The position numbers were made by a program, and so were the translations under genes. The notes below the pieces were generated by a model. It ran no database searches and was not told where the DNA came from. It saw only the letters and a program-made list of their open reading frames with translations. Below, piece by piece: positions 1 through 10,437 of a stretch of 64,000 bases of DNA; position 1 is the first letter of the stretch; each line of letters opens with the position of its first letter. Source of the DNA: Brevipalpus yothersi (lineage: Eukaryota > Arthropoda > Arachnida > Trombidiformes > Tenuipalpidae); NCBI GenBank assembly GCA_003956705.1, contig QZCP01000044.1, forward strand, positions 1-64,000, read 5' to 3'.

Positions 1-265
1 CTAATCCTATCAAATAATTTGAATTTATCGATTTTGCGAGAATAGCCCTTGCGAAACTCGGTTTTGAAATGATCCCAGAGGCTATCAACTGTGCTCCCTT
101 CCCGGTAGTTGTGCAACAGCCCTTGTCAAATCCCGAATCATATCCGCAAGAGAGAGATACTTATATTGTTCAGTAAAAATTTGAATATAAGATGAGAGGC
201 TCAAAACTTTCCCACTATCCTTGACCACTAATTAAAATAACATTCATCGTTTGGTATGGATAAAA
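1..265. other. Left-edge spacer before G1
   Basis: No gene or repeat is recognised here. It should hold the 5' flank and promoter of the first metalloprotease gene (ATG at 266). The TATA block that precedes G2-G5 is not evident. Confidence 0.4.
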
Positions 266-2914
266 ATGTTGATTTTGAGAAACTGGGAATTTTTCACTCA
301 GAATTTTTATCTTGTTTTCTTCATTTCATTCTTAATCAAAAATTTTGTCTTCAATGATAATATAGATGAGCTAAGCTCGCTAGATTGGATTATCGGAGAT
401 GAACCTAATGAAGCTGTTCTGAAAACATCATTTCAAGGCAAAATTCTTATGGTTCCTCTCCAGAAAGCCCCTTTTTGTCGCCTGACAATAACTCACAAAT
501 GTGATTGCTTCGTTCTCAGACGAGATCAGAATACCTCAAATTGGGATGTTGGCTCATTCGTATATTGCGATGGTAAAGTTCATGGAGAATTCATGAACAG
601 TACTGATTATTTTGTTATAGCTCCGAGTAAAGATAGCAAGTCACGAGTGCATATGGTTACTAAGCTTGGGTTATCAGATGATTACGTTGATATAGATCTT
701 GAATACACTATTTCACATCCAGGGAATGAGTACACATCTAGAGATCAAGAAGAAAACTTTAATTATTTTGAACCTTTCCCCGAATACTATCCACTTAATG
801 ATAATGAGACAGGATATATCAAATGCTTTTTTGCCGTTGATAAGCGGATTGTTGGGATCTTTCCAGAAGGCGATGAGGACATTTTTTTACAGATTCTTGT
901 CAATAAGGCGAACCACTACTATCATCATTTCAATATCTTAATCATCTACTATGGCTGGACAGTTGCATTACCAGATCATGTTTTCAACCGCTCGACCATC
1001 TTTGATATTTATTTAGGAAAAGGGTTCTCCAAATATGATGAAAAAATTGTATACCATACAATAACTCTACTCACCCCATTAATGGCCGAATCTAATGGTA
1101 AGTCTCATCATGTTCGCAGATTAGAATTGGAAAAGAAGAGTCAAGAGTTTTCTCCACCAAACAATATCATCAAAACTTCAAACTGAACGTTTTTCTGCAA
1201 AATATTCGATTATTATTTTGTGATAATAATTTGACTTTCAATCATCAATCATGATAGGCATTAAGGGCGTTGGTGTGGCAAATATGAACTCAATGTGTGG
1301 TACAAAGGAATATGGAATCCATCTGATGTATCGATATGGGAGAGACCATATAACTAAACGTAATCAATTGCGAACTTTCGTCCATGAAATTGGGCACCAA
1401 TTTGGATTCGAGCATACAGATAAGACTGAATGTGATGGAAAAGAGCCGGATAACGTTGTTTGGGTTATGAGAAACCAAACAACAGTAAAACTTGGATCCC
1501 TTGAATGGTCATCATGTACCATAGAGTATATGAGGGAAAATAGATACAAACGCTCCTGTCTTCGAATGAAAGACAGTCCATACCAACCATTCTGTGGAGA
1601 TGGTCTGGTACAAGATGGAGAAGAATGTGACTGTATTTCGGCATCATGCCGAAAATGCTGCGATAAAAAGTGCTCTCTGAGAGGCAGATCAGAGTGTTCC
1701 AATGGCGAATGCTGTGATATATCAACCTGCACTTTTGCTGAAGGAATCCAATGTCGAGCTGCTCATGATTCGTGTGATATTCCAGAGCTTTGCAATGGAA
1801 AATCAAGTGAATGTCCTCCGAATTATGTTGTGGCTAATGGCTACAAGTGTGATGAATCCTCTGGGAAAGGCTACTGTTTCGACGGTAGATGTGGAAGCCG
1901 ACAAGATATTTGTAGTTGGATTTTTGTCGATGGTGAGGTTCCAGGAGATGAATGCTATGATCGCAATCTGATAGGAGGCCCAGATTTCGGGGGTTGTGGA
2001 CCCATCTTTCCAGAAATTGGGCCAACAAACTTAAAATGTGAAGATGAAGACAAATTTTGTGGGAAGATTTGGTGCAAGGCTAGTGGTGGTAATAAAACTG
2101 ATAAGTTCAAGCTCTTTCAAAGTAAATTCATTGATCACCTTTTTGCGAATAATTTGATTCCTAGTATGTTTCTTCAACAGAACAGAGAATACTCGAGTTG
2201 AAGAAGCAGTCATCCACGACCGGAGGAAATTGTTTTACTTTTGCTATATTGGATGGAGCGAGAATGAGGATGGATTCCTCATTTGTTCAAAATGGATCGG
2301 CTTGTGGAGATGGAAAAATGTGTGTCAAACAAGCATGTGTCCCACTACCTTCAGGATGCCCAGATAATTGTCCTGGGACGATAATTAGGCATCCATATAC
2401 TGGAAAAGAATATCCTGCGTTCATTCTAACAGGTTCGAGGTAAATCATATCCAAACTTCATTTCCTTCTTGATAAATACCTCTAGCAAGAATTTTTCGTC
2501 TGTCAGCATTAGATTTATTCTACTCACTGCTTGAATGATTCCTCCCTCCAATGTACCAGCCTATGATTCCTGTTTGAATCAAATTTATACATCCAGAATA
2601 AGTTCTTTCTGAATTCTTATGCGAAAAATGTGAGATTTTTCCTGCACTCAGATGGGCTGAGAATGTGAGCTCAGCATCAAGAATTCATCATTGAAATCAC
2701 TGAAAACAATCTATACCATTCAAATAACCCGAACAGCTCATAATGAACAGAATACAATGAAGATCAATTCTCTTTTCTCAGCCCTTGGCCGAAAGAACCT
2801 GGAGATGGAATGTCCATGGTTTGGTACGTAATTATGGTCCTCGTCCTCGTGATCTCTCTTGTGGTCGCCATCGTCGTTAAAATTAAAACTAAAGCAAAGA
2901 AAACTCAACCTTGA
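266..2914 (+). CDS. G1: membrane-anchored ADAM-type metalloprotease-disintegrin (divergent member)
   Basis: Predicted zinc protease of the M12B (reprolysin/ADAM) family at the cell surface. Coding exons are 266-1097, 1258-2121, 2181-2439 and 2782-2914, with GT-AG introns of phase 1, 1 and 2, giving 695 aa. A hydrophobic signal lies in residues 1-30. The short prodomain has the C-x7-C-x-C pattern seen in every copy. The zinc site HEIGHQFGFEH starts at about residue 320 and is followed by the Met-turn WVMRN. Then come the disintegrin domain (loop tip HDSCD), the Cys-rich region and the exon 3 Cys module. Exon 4 gives a transmembrane helix (about 665-684) and an 11-residue lysine-rich tail. This last exon is unlike those of the other copies, which have acidic stalks and 40-85 residue tails. 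G1 is the most divergent copy. The start is the first in-frame ATG. The family call is strong; exon borders were read by eye from phase consistency. Confidence 0.85.
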
Positions 2915-3843
2915 TTAGTGATTGCTCTCAAACACTGATTGATGAGTTTATCTTGTTGGCCTGATCACAGAGATATCAGATATCCTACATCAAATGAATC
3001 GCGATCCATGATCTATTATCTTTATTGAACTTAATTGCCTAAAGTTTTCTTGCTGAGAATGGTCTTCCTATCAATACAGTCATTTCAATTAAAGTAAACC
3101 TCGTTTTAAGAAGAAGTGCACCTATTTTCAAATGAAATGAAACTGAGTGAGCAAATCTGACTGATTGAGGGAGTTTTTTCAAATGAAGTGAATCCTTTTT
3201 CATATTGTCCGAAACTTTTTTCAATTTAAGAGCAACCAAACGCTCTAGCATCCACCTTTCGGCGCCTTGCATACTCTCCCTCTCTCTGTTTCCCTACCAA
3301 AAAACGTAAAAGTGAGGGTAACCATGGTAAAGTTGCCGCCGTTTATATCATATTTGAGAACAGTTCATAATGACCATAAAAACATGGCATTCTTACAGAC
3401 TTATCCAATACGGATGGGAAGCTTTGTAGAGCATTGCTATCTTCTAATTGATTGGCAATTTTGACATCTAGGGGTTATTTGAATTATATTGGGATGAGAT
3501 CGCTAATTTTCTGCCGATTATTAGAATGACTGTACATCTGTACTGAGGATTTATGAAAAATATAGATTTACTCGTAGTAGAGGCTATTTATTGTTTTGAA
3601 TTTGACTTTGGAAACTTCGGAAAACAAGTCAATACAGTGAATACATGTGCAATGTACATGTATTGTGTTGAGATGGGAAGGATGTTGTAATTATTCCGAC
3701 AGATGGATTAAGAAGTACAAGTGTGTATAAACACAATTCACCAGAGATTCTGATGTTTTTGGGTGGTTAGATGAATGGAATATTCTCACAGTTATGATTT
3801 GATGAGCTGATACGTTAAGCACGGTGTATGCGAAGAAGTCAAT
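2915..3843. other. Spacer G1-G2 with shared upstream block
   Basis: The first part (2915-3065) is the G1 3' flank and is repeated at 10314-10435 and 11727-11760 on the two sides of a mariner element. Around 3340-3480 lies a block (core GGCATTCTTACAGACTTATC) that recurs upstream of G3, G4 and G5 and at 10065-10157. The last 150 bp hold the G2 promoter block. No other gene is seen. Confidence 0.6.
3726..3731 (+). promoter_or_regulatory. TATA box of G2
   Basis: TATAAA lies 118 bp upstream of the G2 ATG inside a conserved block (TATAAACACAATTCACCAGA). The same motif sits at the same distance upstream of G3 and G5, and as TATATA upstream of G4. Transcription would start about 30 bp downstream, giving a leader of roughly 90 nt. 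This is inference from motif, spacing and conservation. Confidence 0.6.
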
Positions 3844-6592
3844 ATGTTACCTAAAGGAACAACTAACGTCCGAATTGCTTTAACTTCTATTATGATTTAT
3901 ATTACATGGGCTCATCTGAATGAGATAAACACCGTTAAATGGAACACCAGTGATGGTGAAAAGATACCAACAGTCGAAATTACTTTTGAAGGTGAATTTA
4001 TTGCAATTCCTCTTCGAGAAGCTCCTTTCTGTCGGCTCTGGAAAACTAATAGTTGCCTGTGTTTCATGTTGAGGAAAGATGATGGTATCTCTAATTGGAA
4101 TCTAGCTTCATTCTCACGTTGTGATGAGGGATACATTCAAGGACACTTCTTAAATGATACTGATTTTTTCGAGGTGACCACAATTGTGAATGGATCCTCA
4201 CGACACTACAATGTGACAAAGTATCCTCCAGGCGTCAATGAATCTAGAGAGCGTATCGATGATATTGGAGACGATGAATATGATACAACCGAAAGTTCTT
4301 TCTACTTCAAGCCTCTTTCTGAATCGAGTCTGAGAGATTATGAGACTGGTTTCATACCTTGCATATTTGCTGTCGATAGGGAGATTGTCAATGAAGAGGG
4401 TCGCAGTAAAATTGAATTCTTTCTACAGGACATGATTACAGATGCTAATGGATATCTGTATGAATTCAATTTGGTGGCTGTCTATAGAGGCTGGAAGTAT
4501 GCTAAGGATGAGGATCTTGTTCTTGAGAATATTACAGCTATAGAAAAATTCATCAGAGACCGTTATCGTAATTATATAAAGAAAGGTTCTTACAATGTGG
4601 TAATTCTATTCACACCAGTTAAAGTTGGTGGCGAGCGTGAGTAGTGTTTTCAATTAAATGAGACAATATTCTTCTGGGAGGATTCTCAGATCAACTTATT
4701 AAATATACCTTAGATACATGTATTGACAAAAATTATTCTCAGATTGTGTGTCTGATTCCTCTATCTTTCTCCCAATCAGCTACTTCAATTGGCTTTGCTG
4801 AGAGAAGATCTATCTGTAAGGCATCTACTGGCATGTACGTCAGATACCAAAGGAAAACTGATAGATTTTCAGTGAGAGAAATGGTGATCACTCTTGTTCA
4901 TGAAATTGGACATGCACTCGGTCTGATACATACTATATACACCAAATGTAAGGAAGCTCCCGAAGGCAAAATTTACATCATGAATGAATATTCTGGAGAT
5001 GAAGAGCAAACTCCAGTGTGGTCAGAATGCAGCAAAGAAGTAGTTCAAAGAAGGAGACCATCTTTTTTTTGTCTCAGAGAGAAAATCAAACCACCCAGAC
5101 CATCTTGTCGAAATGGTATCCTGGAAGATGGTGAAGAGTGTGAATGTGTTTCGCCAGTGTGCGAAAAATGTTGCGATAACGAGTGTCGCCTGACCAAAGG
5201 TTCCAACTGTTCAACTGGGCCATGCTGTGATAAGAGAACTTGTATGCCCAGGAGTAAAGAAGAAAAGTATACATGTCGAAAAGCTAGGGATTCATGTGAT
5301 ATTCCCGAAAGATGCAGTGGTAGGTCAAACAAGTGTCGAGTTAACTATGTTGTGGCTGATGGCTATCCGTGTGGAGATTCTTCCGAACAAGCATACTGTT
5401 TCAATGGAATGTGTGGAAGACGAAAAGATCAATGCAACTGGCGATATCGTGGTGGTGGAGATAAAATTGGGGACGAGTCGTGCTGGAAGAAAAACTTGGA
5501 GAATAGCCCTCTGTATGGATGTGGTCCTGTTTTTACTGAGCCAAAAGGAATATCAAATTTTCCGTGTGAGAGGAAAGACATGTATTGTGGTAAGATTATC
5601 TGTTCATCCGATTCCGTTTCCAGTAATGATTTGAAAGAGGCTGAGAGTAAGTTTCGAGACAGTTTTGATTAGACTGTATTTGCCTGAGTTGTATTGGTGA
5701 TAAGTTTCGATTCTTCTTCAGAGGAAAAAAGAATTTCACTACACACCGATGGCGTCTGCACTGTCTTGATAATTGGAGACAACACAAGGCTCATGCAAGA
5801 AGATCCTACTTTTGTTCAGAATGGATCTGCATGTGGACCGCAAAATTCGATGATGTGTTTGAAGCAAAAGTGTGTCGCTCTACCTGAAGGATGCCCAAAA
5901 AATTGTTCCGGAAGAAAAGTTAAACATCCTGAAACTTGCGAGCAGCTACCAGCTTACATAATTCCAGATCCTGAGTAAGTTTTCCCTGAATAAATAGATT
6001 CCATTTCTCAGTTTCCTAATCTAAAACCTAACTCCAGTCATGCTTCTAACTACCAGTTTGAAGTCAATGAATATTGTAAAAATTTCTCAAGCATGTATCA
6101 ACATATTTAGAAATATTCTCTTGCAACACTTGATTATTGATCAGTTACAAAGTCATTGGTGGAGCAACTGATAGTTTTAGAACTTTTCATGAGACAAACA
6201 CTACATACTGTGTACCCAATTATAATATTTTGATTCGTTTATCTATTTCCAGGGCAGAACCTGAAGGACCTGACGATGATTGCGATGATGACGATGAGCC
6301 TGGAGGATTAGGCTTTCTAGGATGGTTCCTCATCTTGATCTCGATCTGTTTCTCTATTATATTGGGAGTAATGGTTGCTCGCGAGAGACTTTCCGGAAAG
6401 CAATCAGAGAAACAAACCAGTCTACCTATGACCATACAATCGCCACCTCGTGAACAAAAAACATCAATTGATGACCCTGTTGCAAGAAAAATGGCTGATC
6501 AAGAGTCTTCGACCAGGGGAACATCAATTCCTGTGAAAACTAGTCACTGGAAGAGAATTTCGGATCGAAGGCTACATCGAAAAACCGCATAA
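3844..6592 (+). CDS. G2: membrane-anchored ADAM-type metalloprotease-disintegrin
   Basis: Coding exons 3844-4636, 4780-5646, 5722-5974 and 6253-6592 (phases 1-1-2) give 750 aa. Signal peptide about 1-25; short prodomain about 26-175 with LREAPFC and C-x7-C-x-C-x19-C; catalytic domain about 178-372. The zinc ligands are H305, H309 and H315 with catalytic E306 (HEIGHALGLIH), and the Met-turn methionine is M332. The disintegrin domain starts at C374 with loop tip RDSCD (434-438). The Cys-rich region runs from about 455 to 554, and the exon 3 Cys module from 554 to 638. An Asp-rich stalk precedes a transmembrane helix (about 657-680) and a basic 70-residue tail with SPPR. There is no RxxR furin site between prodomain and catalytic domain. 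Exons 2 (second half) to 4 are almost identical to G3, pointing to recent duplication or gene conversion. Confidence 0.9.
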
Positions 6593-6739
6593 GAGAATTA
6601 AACAGTTCTTGGCTGAATTATGATAGGAATTGAATTGAAGACTATCAAGATTAATCGGAGAAGAATGACAGCCTTGATGCTTACTTGAACATTTTGACAA
6701 CCAACATCATTTATCATATCATATATCTAACAATACGAC

Positions 6740-6802
6740 GCCGCAGTGAGGTCCACCAACAAAATCACAACGCTAACCTCACTGCGGCAGGATTTGGTGG
6801 AC
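6740..6802. repeat. Nested inverted repeats (hairpin-forming)
   Basis: GCCGCAGTGAGGT (6740-6752) is perfectly complemented by ACCTCACTGCGGC (6776-6788). Overlapping it, GTCCACCAA (6751-6759) is complemented by TTGGTGGAC (6794-6802). The two stems share bases, so they are mutually exclusive folds. It sits just before the GA tract. Confidence 0.7.
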
Positions 6803-6805
6803 AGA

Positions 6806-6972
6806 AAGAGACCGAGAGAGACTAAGAGAGAGACTAAGAGAGAGACTAAGAGAGAGAGAAAGAGAAAGAGAGAAAGAGAAAAAGATAAAGAGACTGAGAA
6901 AGAGGAAAAGGCTGAGAGAGAAAGAAAGAGAGACCCAGAGAAAGAGGCTGAGAAAGATAAACTAAGAGAGGA

Positions 6973-7003
<31 letters not shown>

Positions 7004-7005
7004 TA
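6806..7005. repeat. GA-rich microsatellite/minisatellite tract
   Basis: About 200 bp of AGAGA-based purine repeat on the plus strand, including three near-identical GAGACTAAGAGA units at its start and a pure GA run at the end. It is low complexity and non-coding in appearance. Confidence 0.85.
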
Positions 7006-7349
7006 GTTCCGAAATCTCGTCGAGGTCTTTAATGCCAATCTAGGTTTGGGCCGGTATAACCGGCTTTTCCACTGGTATTATATAATATTATATAAAAAAT
7101 TGATGAAAAAGGCGTGAAATGTTGCTGAAAATTTAGGTGGGGCTTAGGCTTATTGTTGAGAAAAGAAAGAGAAAGAGGAAGAAAGTACAGCGTAGAGATA
7201 AGAAGGAAAATGAAACCTTTCCGGGACTGTTTCAGACCCACCCTGATGCTTGCTATGATGTGATTCCAGTGGATAAGTTCTCTCACCCCGAATTTTTCTG
7301 GGAGCTCAGCACGAGATTTGGATATGAGAGATTGGAGTAAAAGGCTCAA

Positions 7350-8940
7350 CTCAAGTATTCTTATTAGAAACAGTAATGGAATCGAAACAAAATCGGGAGT
7401 TTAGGGTTTTCTCTTCCCAACATTCCAAACCTTGAGCAGAGAGAAGAATTTCATGATAGAAATCGGTTCGAATCACAGTATTCCAGATAGCTTCATGATC
7501 ATAGAGTTACTCGATCGAAAGTGATGAGTTTAATTTGGATGTCTAGGTTATTTTTCAATGCATTGCTTCTTCAATGGAGCAACGAGAGTCCAGAGAAGTT
7601 TTTTCATCCAGCAATGAGTAGAGAAATAATACTCTCCTTCCAGTTGAAAATAGATGGCAATCGAAGAGAGTAGGAATATCCACGAGGGTGTGATTCATAT
7701 CTTCAATCAATTATGCACTGAGGATCGATGAACAGACAGGATCACTGCTCATCAGTTTTGACCTTCATGAATGTAAACTTTATGGGTTCGCTAATTCTCT
7801 GAGAATTTAGCTTTTCCAATTTCCGAATTTGGTCTGCTTCATATTTTCCATACTGAATGATCAAAATCTTCGATTCCTGGTGACATTTCTCCCCAAATAC
7901 CTCTTCTTGGAAGAGGGGGATCATTGAAAAACTCTCTCTATACGGAAACTTAGCATGAATTCTGAAATGTTTCTCCTGATGTATCAGAAATTGCATGAGT
8001 GCTGAAGAGTGAATACTTTTCTCTATCCCTCTCTCTTTCTCTCTCTCTCTCTTTCATTCTCACTTTTTCTACTACTTAGTAAAAGTTTCCTTCGAATATT
8101 TCGAAGTGGTACGCAGACTTGGAAATTGCTCGAGGAGTGTCAGCTCCTTGATTCTGGCTCCATTTACCGTTATATCTATGTTTGAAAGCATTCTCCGTGA
8201 ATTTTCTTCGCTCTCTCTCTATTGCTAGGTTCTCATGAAAATATGATTTTCTCTTTGAGCCTTACAGATGAATTCCATTCCGTTTTTGCTGTTATGATAT
8301 TTAGAGGGATATCTCCGCCAATATTGCTTTCCATAGTGGGATCACGTTTGGTCATTGCTGAACAACTTATCAAAGCTTCATTCCTCTGGCGAAGAATAAT
8401 CACTGTTATTTTTCCAATTCTCATCCCACTGTTCATCAGGCTATCTTACGATGAATCCATGAAATGTTCCCTACAGATCGATGATGGGGAGTTGGACACG
8501 AGCGCACAATCAGTAGAAGCCAACTCAAAAATCACCAGTTTGATGATATCGAATATTATGCATAATAATAGGTTCAATTGAATAGAATTAGATTTACACT
8601 CATACCAGTCTATTTTTGTATGATGGTTGCGTGAGGGTTCAATTCTACGAGGTCTGCATTCAGCTAGCAGTCTTCAATTGACCTTTTAGAGACAGTTTGT
8701 ATGTGAATTAGTGAATTCTCAGTGGGTAAGGATTAAAGATCGACTCCAATATGAATCGATGATTCATATTCTTATTCAAGCTCCAATGAGGGGAAGTTAT
8801 TTTTAGGGCACTATGTTTCCATTCCATGTGGAATCAGATTAGGAACCATCATGTGAATCATGTTTGGTGGGAAAATTATCAATCCCATCTGAAGCCAGAA
8901 AAGAATAGTAGTCAAAACGGCTCTAGCTCGAATTTTTCTG
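7350..8940. other. Unannotated spacer
   Basis: No ADAM exon or transposase is recognised. A TC microsatellite lies at about 8018-8057. Open frames of 84 codons (7742-7996, minus) and 119 codons (8222-8581, plus) match nothing I know and may be chance. Confidence 0.4.
8018..8057. repeat. TC microsatellite
   Basis: Short run of CTCTCT/TCTTTC units. Confidence 0.8.
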
Positions 8941-8949
8941 TAATCTATC

Positions 8950-9560
8950 CGCTCTTATCTGTTATTTAATAAGAAACACACTGGTGCTACTTTCAGCCCT
9001 GTGAGAAGCTTCGTTCTTGAGATATCAGTGCTGACGTTCTGAAGCTTCATTCAGCCAGAAGAAATCTCAAAGTCATCGGATTGACTTGGAACTTCTTTTT
9101 CTGGGAGCAAATGCTTTTATGAGCTCGTTGATAACAATGATGATAAAATAAAATCCTTAATCAATTTAAAAATCCAGAAAAATCATAATTTTTCTCAAAA
9201 TGTTATATAAATGTTATATCTCCGGAAATAGCTCTGAACACATCACAAAAATGACATCATAGATTATTCATCATAAACATATAGTGTTGATGAAGTTTCA
9301 GGGTGCTAGCTGGGAGCTTTTCAGATATATGAGCCATTTATCTCTGCCAACTGCTATGCTTAGGTAAGGAAAGATTGGAGTACCAATGGGAGCATCTCTG
9401 ACTATCTTGCGCATGCTCACGTGTGATATCCACAAGTGAGATGAGCAAGCTCGCTCAAATAGCTCCCTCTTTCCGGCTCTCAGCCTATTCCAGGTTTATA
9501 TTATAGGTCAGCACACTTATCAAAGTATGATGAGTACAGATTTTGATATGGCTCATACTC
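8950..9560. repeat. Dispersed repeat (copy A; related copy at 55690-56290)
   Basis: 8970-9370 matches 55696-56060 in direct orientation (for example GAAACAC.CTGGTGCTA and TGCT.ACGTTCTGAAG). The following 9405-9560 matches 56130-56290 in inverted orientation (shared GAGCAAGCTCGCTCAAATAG). A mixed direct/inverted relation suggests a rearranged non-autonomous transposon. No coding frame is recognised. Confidence 0.6.
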
Positions 9561-9841
9561 AAATTAATATGATACCGTTCTTATCTCGATGTGATTAGTC
9601 TTTCTCGAGATGGGAGGAGAGAGATAAAAGAGCCATATCTCAAAAAGTATGAGTCATGCAAAGTTATTATTTACATTTTTGCTCTTATCACACACGATAA
9701 CATCAGATAAGCGAGTTTGATCAAAATCCGAGAATGGGCAGTTTTGGACATTGTCCTTTTATTGAAATTCATTTACACACATAAACACATTCAGTGAATA
9801 GTGATGATGGTGATTAACCATCCTCACACGTGGCACCAAAA

Positions 9842-10065
9842 TGCACGATGAAAATCATGGCATTGGAAAATAGTGGTTACTGAATTGCTCCAGCTTCGGA
9901 GCCCAAGTGTGTATTTTTAATTATTCAGCGGCATTTGTACACCGAGGGAGAGAGAAACATACAGAGAGAGAGACGTACATTTTTTCCAAGAGCCTAATAT
10001 GGTCCTAGAGTAGATCCACCAGAATTCTTTCAAATAGATAAATAGATCTATTTTTGACTTGCAAT
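9842..10065. repeat. Dispersed repeat (inverted copy at about 54411-54640)
   Basis: About 220 bp, the reverse complement of which matches 54411-54640 closely (shared core AGGACCATATTAGGCTCTTG with one mismatch). The second copy interrupts a mariner transposase, so this is probably a small non-autonomous mobile element. It contains a GA tract at 9945-9972. Confidence 0.7.
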
Positions 10066-10157
10066 GAGCATGAAAATTTTGCATTCTTACAGACTTTTCC
10101 AATACGGATGCAAAACTTTGTGGAGCATTAATGTCTTCTAGAGTCAATTGATTGGCA
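10065..10157 (+). repeat. Displaced copy of the ADAM upstream block
   Basis: This stretch matches the block upstream of G4 (15545-15640; shared TTGCATTCTTACAGACTTTT), but here it is joined directly to a copy of the G1 last exon instead of a gene start. The junction near 10157 marks a deletion or recombination. Confidence 0.7.
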
Positions 10158-10435
10158 GTGAAGATCAATTCTCTTTTCTCAGCCCTTGATCGAAAGAACC
10201 TGGAGATGGGATATATGGTTTGGTACATAATTATGGCCCCCGTCCTCGTGATCTCTCTTGTGGTCGCTATCGTCGTTAAAAGTAAAACTAAAGCAAAGAA
10301 AACTCGACCTTGATTAGTGATTGCTCTCAAACACTGATTGATGAGTTTATTTTGTGGCCTGATCACAGAGATATCAGATATCCTACATCAAATGAATCGC
10401 CATCTATGATCTATTATCTTTATTAAACTGAATCA
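10158..10435 (+). pseudogene. Dead copy of the G1 last exon and 3' flank
   Basis: It is nearly identical to G1 exon 4 and flank (2763-3040). It keeps the TTTTCTCAG acceptor and the transmembrane-coding stretch up to a stop at 10311-10313, but the second full codon of the exon is TGA (TGG in G1). No upstream exons accompany it. The flank is cut by the mariner at 10438 and resumes at 11727. Confidence 0.8.
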
Positions 10436-10437
10436 TA

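Larger units (their letters stand above)
6593..7350. other. Spacer downstream of G2
   Basis: It holds the G2 3' flank, a nested inverted repeat (6740-6802) and a purine-rich tract (6806-7005). Open frames across the purine tract encode only Arg/Glu/Lys-rich low-complexity peptide and are not taken as genes. A 67-codon open frame at 7137-7340 has no recognised family. Confidence 0.5.

Noticed and set aside
251..265. Upstream start of G1 at 251
   Set aside because: The codon is TTG; the first in-frame ATG is 266 and suits a signal peptide.
5045..5332. Minus-strand open frames opposite the disintegrin exons
   Set aside because: Shadows of the plus-strand cysteine-rich codons; no independent features.
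5227..5634. Second long open frame inside exon 2 of G2 (and its counterparts in G3-G11)
   Set aside because: It overlaps the Cys-rich coding frame in another register and recurs only because the exons are related.
6746..7006. Open frame of 86 codons rich in Arg, Glu and Lys
   Set aside because: It is the translation of a GA repeat, with no splice or homology support.
8222..8581. 119-codon frame with hydrophobic segments
   Set aside because: It begins with a non-ATG codon, has no family resemblance and lies in repeat-rich spacer; left unannotated.
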